Part shown: positions 5,492 through 9,489 of the stretch, in pieces
How the letters are laid out: each line of letters opens with the position of its first letter
Position numbering within the stretch: the stretch's first letter is position 1
Source: Planctomycetota bacterium
Lineage (GTDB): Bacteria; Planctomycetota; Phycisphaerae; FEN-1346
Assembly: GCA_026386995.1 (NCBI GenBank)
Contig: JAPLMO010000038.1
Span: 1-9,489, forward strand
DNA length: 9,489 nucleotides
Direction: 5' to 3'
Translations under genes and position numbers: made by a program
The notes under the pieces: model-generated
Database searches by the model: none
Told to the model about the DNA's origin: nothing
What the model saw: only the letters and a program-made list of their open reading frames with translations

Positions 5492-5617
5492 ATAGTGCTA
5501 CCCAAGGCAACACCTGCCACAATCCGCGGCCAAACCGCTTTCTACGCCGCGGCCGGCCTTTCTGCGTAGTTTCCCCCGCCTTCCCGCCGATATGAATATA
5601 GCCCCGCCGCCAAGGCG

Positions 5618-5678
5618 TGCGAAAAGGGGACAGCCCCCTGTCTCAGCAGAGGGAAAGGGGGACAGCCCTTTTGCGCGG
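5618..5678. repeat. AAAAGGGGACAGCCCC-type repeat pair upstream of membrane-protein gene
   Basis: Two copies of the unit lie here: GAAAAGGGGACAGCCCCCTG (5621-5640) and AAAGGGGGACAGCCCTTTT (5654-5672). The outer ends GCGAAAAGGG and CCCTTTTGCGC are imperfectly inverted. Four more copies lie inside the downstream gene at 6643-6760. No start codon or coding function is apparent in this copy. Confidence 0.65.
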
Positions 5679-5727
5679 CCTATGGCGGGGTCGATAACGG
5701 GTCTTCCCCTACCACGGAAGTCCACTG

Positions 5728-7590
5728 GTGCCGATGCACGAAGGCCGGTCGGAGAGTCGCTTTTTGCAGGCGACGATCTCGGAGGTCCAGTCTGCGCTTG
5801 CGCGGCGGGCGGCGGTGCGCGCGGGGTTGTGGGCGGCGGCCGCGGTGCTTGGCGCGATGGCGGCACTGATGGGGGTCGATGCGGCCACGGCGTTTGCGGC
5901 AGGTCTCCGCGGAGTGGTGTACGGCCTGGCTGTGGCGGCGGGGGCGGGAGGAATCGCGGCGGCGGCGATGGCCGGCCGGGCGCGGGTCCTTACGCCTATG
6001 GGCGTCGCGCAGGTGATCGAGCGGTTCCGGCCGGACCTCAAGAACGCACTTCTGACGTTCGTCGAGATGCAGTCCGACCCCGGCGCGGACCCGTCGATGA
6101 CGGCGGCCGTCGGCCGCAGGGCGGCCAGAATCCTCGCCCAGGCGAGGGTCGAGGACTTCGTGCCGGTCGCCGGCCTCGGCCGCGCGGCATGGGCGGCGAC
6201 GGGCGCGGCGTGTCTGCTGGGCGCGACGCTGTGGCTCGTGCAGGGGGTGCTCTTCGATTTCGGACCTGCGGCGGCCGCGGCAAGCCCAATGATGGGCGGC
6301 GCGACCTCGCGTGAACCCAACGCGGGTGGGGGCGGAACAGGCGCTGTTGAACATGAACCCGATGCGGGCGGGCAGAAGCCTGGCGCTGCTGAACGTGAAC
6401 TCAATGCGGATGGGCAGAAGCCTGGCGCGGAAACGTTGGAAGGTTCTCGGGGATCACCCGCTGATTTGGCAGCGGGCGCGGGAACTTCCGCAGCGGGCTC
6501 GAGCGCCGGTGGCAAGGAGGCGACGCAGTCGCTGGCGGCGGCGCTGGAGGCCGACAAAGAAAAACTCGAAAAACTCGCCCAGGCGCTGGGCGAGAAGCCG
6601 GAGAGTGCCGCCGGCGGCTCGGTAGGTGTTCAGCGCGGCGAGGAAAAGGGGGCTGCACCCGTTTCCGGCGGTATGGAAACGGGGGCTGTCCCCTTTTCCG
6701 GCAGGGCAAATGGGACAGTCCCCTTTTCGCAACAGCGCGAAAAGGGTACAGCCCCCTTTGCCGCCCCTCCCGCTAAACACGTACCAGGCTCCGGGTCGCG
6801 CTCGAACGAAGAAAAACGCGTATCGCCGGGCGGAGGCCCCGCTACGCGCGAGAGCAACCCCGGCCTTACGGCCGGGGCCCGAAACAGTTCACCGCCGATT
6901 CCCAAGCGGCCGCAGTCCGAGGCGTTTCCCGAAAAGACTCTTGATGCCATGCGTAAGGTGCGGCGATTAATTGACGAGGCGGACACGCGCCTGCGAGAGG
7001 GCGAGGTCACGGACGCATTTCTCGGCCGCATGGGCATGAGCAACGCCGAGTTTCACCGGTTCGTCGCGGCGTGGCAGCGGCGGATAGAGACGGCGGCGGT
7101 AGAGCCCGGGGCGCCTCCCGCGGCCTTGCGGCAAACGCCGGGCGCAGCGGCACCGAAGGTGGAGTTTATCCCCGGCGGCGCGGGGACAGATGCGCGGCCG
7201 ATCGGCGGCATTGCCCCGCTGCCCGGGGCGGTCCAGGGCGGCGCGGTGCAGGGGGCCGATACGGGCGTGAGCGTGCGGCTCAGGCCGGCCGTGTCGGCGT
7301 ACTTTGAAGCGGTCGGCAAACTTGCGGCCGAGAAGGCCGAGGCGCAGGCTACGCCGGAACGCGGGGCCTTGTGCCCCGCGCACGACCACGCGGGGGGTAA
7401 ACCCCCGCGCTACAATCAAGCGGGTTGTCGGAGGGCGGCGAGAAAATCGGCGGCGGGCGGCAGGTTGCGCCAGGCCTTCAGGACGGTACCGTCGCGGCCG
7501 ATGAGAACGACCACCGGCGGGTTGATTGCCTGGAACCGCGCGGCAAAGTCCTTCAGGGCCTCTTCCGGCGGCTGGGTCAGGTCGACGTAA
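5728..7590 (+). CDS. DUF4175-like membrane protein with repeat-derived linker and read-through tail
   Basis: 620 aa. GTG start at 5728 has GGAAG 8 nt upstream; ATG at 5734 is the alternative. Two transmembrane segments (about 32-50 and 58-80) precede TPMGVAQVIERFRPDLKNAL, then LTFVEM, which resembles the DUF4175/planctomycete membrane-protein pattern of an ErrfPelrdrLltavEl stretch. A third segment spans 152-176. Residues 179-400 are a low-complexity linker: three 14-residue repeats (196-237), a short coil (276-290) and a KGxxPFS-rich stretch (303-345) encoded by palindromic repeats. Residues 401-455 (EKTLDAMRKVRRLIDEADTR, and FLGRMGMSNAEFHRFVAAW) and 513-535 (VSVRLRPAVSAYFEAVGKLA) resemble the conserved C-terminal parts of such proteins, usually found near MoxR/DUF58 genes (not visible here). 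From about residue 543 the frame runs through a hairpin repeat and then antisense to dsbD for 58 residues, so the native C-terminus is probably lost. The product may still be made. Confidence 0.6.
   Translation: MPMHEGRSESRFLQATISEVQSALARRAAVRAGLWAAAAVLGAMAALMGVDAATAFAAGLRGVVYGLAVAAGAGGIAAAAMAGRARVLTPMGVAQVIERFRPDLKNALLTFVEMQSDPGADPSMTAAVGRRAARILAQARVEDFVPVAGLGRAAWAATGAACLLGATLWLVQGVLFDFGPAAAAASPMMGGATSREPNAGGGGTGAVEHEPDAGGQKPGAAERELNADGQKPGAETLEGSRGSPADLAAGAGTSAAGSSAGGKEATQSLAAALEADKEKLEKLAQALGEKPESAAGGSVGVQRGEEKGAAPVSGGMETGAVPFSGRANGTVPFSQQREKGTAPFAAPPAKHVPGSGSRSNEEKRVSPGGGPATRESNPGLTAGARNSSPPIPKRPQSEAFPEKTLDAMRKVRRLIDEADTRLREGEVTDAFLGRMGMSNAEFHRFVAAWQRRIETAAVEPGAPPAALRQTPGAAAPKVEFIPGGAGTDARPIGGIAPLPGAVQGGAVQGADTGVSVRLRPAVSAYFEAVGKLAAEKAEAQATPERGALCPAHDHAGGKPPRYNQAGCRRAARKSAAGGRLRQAFRTVPSRPMRTTTGGLIAWNRAAKSFRASSGGWVRST
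6313..6438 (+). repeat. 42-bp coding tandem repeat, three units
   Basis: Units at 6313-6354, 6355-6396 and 6397-6438 encode EPNAGGGGTGAVEH, EPDAGGQKPGAAER and ELNADGQKPGAETL. The period is exactly 14 codons, so unit number can change without frameshift. It forms the first part of the linker after the third membrane segment. Confidence 0.8.
6643..6760. repeat. four in-gene copies of the AAAAGGGGACAGCCCC-type repeat
   Basis: Copies lie at about 6643-6660, 6675-6699, 6708-6730 and 6737-6760 in alternating orientation. The last two form a perfect 10-bp hairpin: CCCTTTTCGC (6721-6730), a 6-nt loop and GCGAAAAGGG (6737-6746). They are read in frame as KGAAPVS / TGAVPFS / NGTVPFS / KGTAPFA. The same unit occurs twice upstream of the gene (5618-5678). 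Confidence 0.7.
6858..6877. repeat. 8-bp perfect GC palindrome inside coding linker
   Basis: CCCCGGCC (6858-6865), loop TTAC, GGCCGGGG (6870-6877), in the linker of the membrane-protein gene. It is probably a core of another inserted short repeat, read as NPGLTAGAR. Confidence 0.55.
7360..7420. repeat. double-hairpin repeat between convergent genes
   Basis: The first hairpin is CGCGGGGC-CTTGT-GCCCCGCG (7360-7380). The second is CGCGGGGG-GTAAA-CCCCCGCG, 7389-7409. The right end CTACAATCAAGCG (7410-7422) resembles the ends of elements A and B (CTACAAGCAAGCG, CTACAGTCAAGCG). There is no T-run, so it is not a classic terminator, although the stems could slow polymerase from both sides. The dsbD stop codon (TGA on the minus strand, 7418-7416) falls within this shared end. 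Confidence 0.6.
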
Positions 7591-9203
7591 ATCCTTTCAA
7601 ACCGCGCGCTTTCCTGCACCACACCGGGATCGGCGAAGATGTGCGCGTGCCACTCCTTGCACGCGATGCACCAGTCGGCGCCGAAGTAGAGGAGGACGGG
7701 CTTCTTCTCGGCCGCGGCCTTCTCCAGAGCACCCGGCTGCCAGGCGGTCCACCGGACCTCGGGGCGCTCGCGCGTGGCGTCGGTGTAGACCATGATTCCG
7801 GCGGCAAGGATGGCCGCCCCCGTGATGAGGCGCGCGGCCCAGAACCGCCGGGTGAACGGCCGGCTCGACATGCCTTCCAGTAGTGCCAGGTACACCGCGG
7901 CAAAAACGAACGTGGCCAGCACAAGCGGCCAGAAGAACCCCTCGGCGACGTACGGGTGGATGAAGTAGAGGATAAGGCCCGCCAGCATCATTCCCATCAG
8001 CCGCTTGGTCCAGATGAGCCATGCCCCGCCGCGCGGGAACCGGTTAATGAGGCCCGTAAACAGGCCCAGGAAGAGGTACGGAATGCCGAGCCCCAGGCCG
8101 GTGACGAAGAAGGAGACGGCCCCCAGGGCCACGCTCCCCTTGGCCGCAACGAAGGTGATGAGGGCGATCAGGAACGGACCGACGCACGGCGACGCCACGA
8201 GGCCCATCACGAGGCCCATGAATAGCGATCCGACCAGGCCGCGCCGGGCGCCCAGTTTGCCCATCGCCCCGGAGGGCAGGCGTATCTCGAACGCCCCGAA
8301 GGTGCTCGCCATCATGAGCGCGAGGACCGTCACGACGCCCAGGACGCCCCACGGGCTCTGGAGCACCAGGCCCATGCTCCGGCCCGCCAGTGCCGCCAGC
8401 ACGCCCACGAGCGTGAACGTTGCCGCCAGGCCGAGGACGTAGAGCGCGGCCATCGGCAGCACCCTGGCCGGGCGGCTCTCGCCCTGCTGCGCGAAGACGG
8501 TCATCGTCACGGGGATGAGCGGAAAGACGCACGGCGTGAGGTTCAGCAGCAGCCCGAACACCAGAAGCGATGCGAGGTAGGCCGGCAGGCCCCGCTCGAA
8601 GGCGGCGGCGAGGTCGGTCTGGCCCTCGAAGCGGATAGACGGCGGCGGCGCGGCCGAGGCGAGGCTGCTTAGGGCCTCGCGAAAGAGGGCCTCGTTGGCC
8701 CTGACGGCCGCGCCGCCTTTTTCAACGATCCTTAAAGAGGTTACGATTTCGCGCGACGCCGGCGGGTAACAGGAACGGGCGTCGCAGCCCTGGTACGAGA
8801 GTTTCAGGCGCAGCGGCGTTTCGCCCGTCGGGGCGTCGTCCGCCACCGTGGCTTCCACAAGCAGCACTGTGCGGCCCTCATACACCGAGACGCTTTCTCC
8901 CTCGGCCCACGTCGGAGCGAACACTTTTCCGGCGGGATAGTGCACCGGGCCCCAGCGGACCGCGGGGGACGGCTCGGGGATGAGGATCGTGGGGATCTGG
9001 GAACTTTGCGACGTCTGGTGCGCATTGACATGATAACCTCCTTCTAAATCCAGGACCACAGCAATGCGGAGCGCGCCCCCGAGGGGTACGCTTGTAGCGT
9101 CGACGTACGGCGTAACGGTAAGCCAGGAATGCTCGGATGGTTGGGCATGTGCGGACCCGAAGGCCCCCAGCGCCAGCGCTAAAGCCAGTAAGGCTTGTCT
9201 CAT
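7416..9203 (-). CDS. dsbD: thiol:disulfide interchange protein DsbD
   Basis: 595 aa (E. coli DsbD is 565). It carries reducing equivalents from cytoplasmic thioredoxin across the membrane to periplasmic partners. All three modules are present. Residues 1-20 are a signal peptide (ending AHA, before QPSEHSW). The N-terminal DsbD-alpha immunoglobulin-like domain (about 25-160) holds the CDARSC pair, Cys140 and Cys145. The eight-helix membrane domain (about 207-475) carries NLTPCVFPLIPV (Cys225) and ASPCVGPF (Cys340). The C-terminal thioredoxin-like domain (about 480-590) has ADWCIACKEW (Cys512, Cys515) and a cis-Pro region INPPVVVL. I chose the ATG at 9203 because GGAAG lies 9 nt upstream and the signal peptide is compact; an in-frame ATG at 9233 and TTG at 9260 extend it without a clear ribosome binding site. 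It is convergent with the membrane-protein gene, which overlaps its 3' end by 175 nt. The cycle appears intact. Confidence 0.95.
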   Translation of the reverse strand: MRQALLALALALGAFGSAHAQPSEHSWLTVTPYVDATSVPLGGALRIAVVLDLEGGYHVNAHQTSQSSQIPTILIPEPSPAVRWGPVHYPAGKVFAPTWAEGESVSVYEGRTVLLVEATVADDAPTGETPLRLKLSYQGCDARSCYPPASREIVTSLRIVEKGGAAVRANEALFREALSSLASAAPPPSIRFEGQTDLAAAFERGLPAYLASLLVFGLLLNLTPCVFPLIPVTMTVFAQQGESRPARVLPMAALYVLGLAATFTLVGVLAALAGRSMGLVLQSPWGVLGVVTVLALMMASTFGAFEIRLPSGAMGKLGARRGLVGSLFMGLVMGLVASPCVGPFLIALITFVAAKGSVALGAVSFFVTGLGLGIPYLFLGLFTGLINRFPRGGAWLIWTKRLMGMMLAGLILYFIHPYVAEGFFWPLVLATFVFAAVYLALLEGMSSRPFTRRFWAARLITGAAILAAGIMVYTDATRERPEVRWTAWQPGALEKAAAEKKPVLLYFGADWCIACKEWHAHIFADPGVVQESARFERIYVDLTQPPEEALKDFAARFQAINPPVVVLIGRDGTVLKAWRNLPPAADFLAALRQPA

Positions 9204-9299
9204 GCGGTTTGTCTTCCGCGGCTCTGCCTTCATTATGCTACGCTTTGGGGGTGGTGGCAAGCGGAAGCGAAAATAATTCGTACTGCGTCAGTTATAGGG

Positions 9300-9380
9300 G
9301 ATGTGGCACGGCTGGCTTGTCCAGCCGTGGCGAAGATTCGCGACGCTACCCACGGCTGGGCAAGCCAGCCGTGCCACATC
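9300..9380. repeat. 81-bp near-perfect inverted repeat
   Basis: Arms 9300-9330 and 9350-9380 are 31 bp long with one mismatch (T9320 against G9360, a wobble pair in RNA). The first 20 bp, GATGTGGCACGGCTGGCTTG, are perfect. Each arm also contains its own hairpin CACGGCTGG / CCAGCCGTG, so a four-arm fold is possible. The loop includes CGAAGATTCG and GACGCTACC, the latter the core of the GGTAGCGTCC repeat on the minus strand. It sits about 100 nt upstream of dsbD and is probably a non-autonomous repeat. Confidence 0.75.
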
Positions 9381-9400
9381 AGCCACCGAGGTAACATGTA

Positions 9401-9473
9401 GGCCGTTCCTCCGTGGGCATATACGATATGCCCGGGCAGTTGAGCAGTTGAACCCTTTTGAGGAGGAACGGCC
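9401..9473 (+). promoter_or_regulatory. leader stem that would sequester a ribosome binding site
   Basis: GGCCGTTCCTCC (9401-9412) is perfectly complementary to GGAGGAACGGCC (9462-9473), which contains the Shine-Dalgarno AGGAGGA and ends directly before the ATG at 9474. Between them GGGCATAT-ACG-ATATGCCC (9415-9433) forms an 8-bp hairpin. A transcript entering from the left would hide the start site, whereas one begun inside would not. Such anti-readthrough stems are known upstream of IS10 and IS50 transposases. Confidence 0.5.
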
Positions 9474-9489
9474 ATGGCAAAGCGTACCA
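9474..9489 (+). CDS. start of an unidentified gene, possibly an IS transposase
   Basis: Only five codons are visible (MAKRT), running off the right edge. The start is well supported by AGGAGGA 6 nt upstream. MAKR/MAKRT is a common N-terminus of small IS3-type OrfA transposase subunits, and the leader stem supports a mobile-element gene, but five residues cannot identify a protein. TGTAGGCC (9398-9405) might be an element end. Confidence 0.4.

Noticed and set aside
5592..6314. A 240-codon plus-strand frame overlapping the membrane-protein gene start
   Set aside because: The product is Gly/Arg-rich low complexity, is an out-of-frame reading of the membrane-protein gene, and begins inside a repeat.
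5709..6557. A 282-codon minus-strand open frame
   Set aside because: Ala/Pro/Ser-rich antisense frame of the membrane-protein gene with no recognisable domain or start signal.
7360..7409. Bidirectional intrinsic terminator between the convergent genes
   Set aside because: The stems are strong but neither is followed by a T-run on either strand, and the sequence resembles the repeat family, so I call it a repeat that might only incidentally slow transcription.
9281..9300. TATAAC as a -10 box for dsbD
   Set aside because: No matching -35 hexamer is found at 15-19 bp spacing; the upstream bases belong to the inverted repeat.

Overview
The window looks like a contig from an uncultured, GC-rich bacterium, most likely a planctomycete (Phycisphaerae-like). 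This is an inference from protein style: a secreted helical-repeat plus jelly-roll protein, a DUF4175-like membrane protein with a low-complexity linker, and a full-length DsbD. The intergenic DNA is crowded with small palindromic repeats. There are no rRNA or tRNA genes and no CRISPR array.

Left part (1-2890), accessory. A possible gene start runs off the left edge. Next come a short remnant resembling the C-terminus of a MNT-type nucleotidyltransferase, a stand-alone trypsin-fold protease (316-1146, +), and a tight three-gene minus-strand operon: a 242-aa unknown protein, an 81-aa candidate antitoxin and a MazF/PemK-like toxin (2713 down to 1377). By eye this operon is AT-richer than the right half. 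Copies of a repeat with the core GGTAGCGTCC lie at 140, 1359 and (inverted) 2877, so both the protease and the toxin operon sit between copies. A 13-bp perfect inverted repeat (GGTGACACAATAC) forms a separate palindromic element at 1183-1345.

Middle (2890-5730). About 850 bp of repeat-rich, gene-free DNA precedes a promoter and a gene for a 518-aa exported protein (3737-5293, +). Two related palindromic elements in opposite orientation flank this gene (A 3329-3415, B 5362-5491). Element A can be derived from B by a 44-nt deletion between two CTGCCC repeats. A nested MITE-like palindrome (3426-3565) sits next to A.

Right part (5728-9489). A DUF4175-like membrane protein (5728-7590, +) carries a long linker encoded by a 42-bp tandem repeat and by copies of the AAAAGGGGACAGCCCC-type repeat, which also occurs just upstream of the gene. 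Its natural stop seems to be lost: the frame reads through a double-hairpin repeat into the antisense of the convergent dsbD gene (9203 down to 7416), whose own stop codon lies in that repeat. Upstream of dsbD is an 81-bp near-perfect inverted repeat. At the right edge the first 16 bases of another gene appear behind a 12-bp stem that would sequester its ribosome binding site, as known for insertion-sequence transposase genes.

The genes do not form one pathway. The window reads as ordinary chromosomal genes (exported protein, membrane protein, DsbD) beside an accessory islet (protease and toxin operon), with repeat elements at most of the boundaries.
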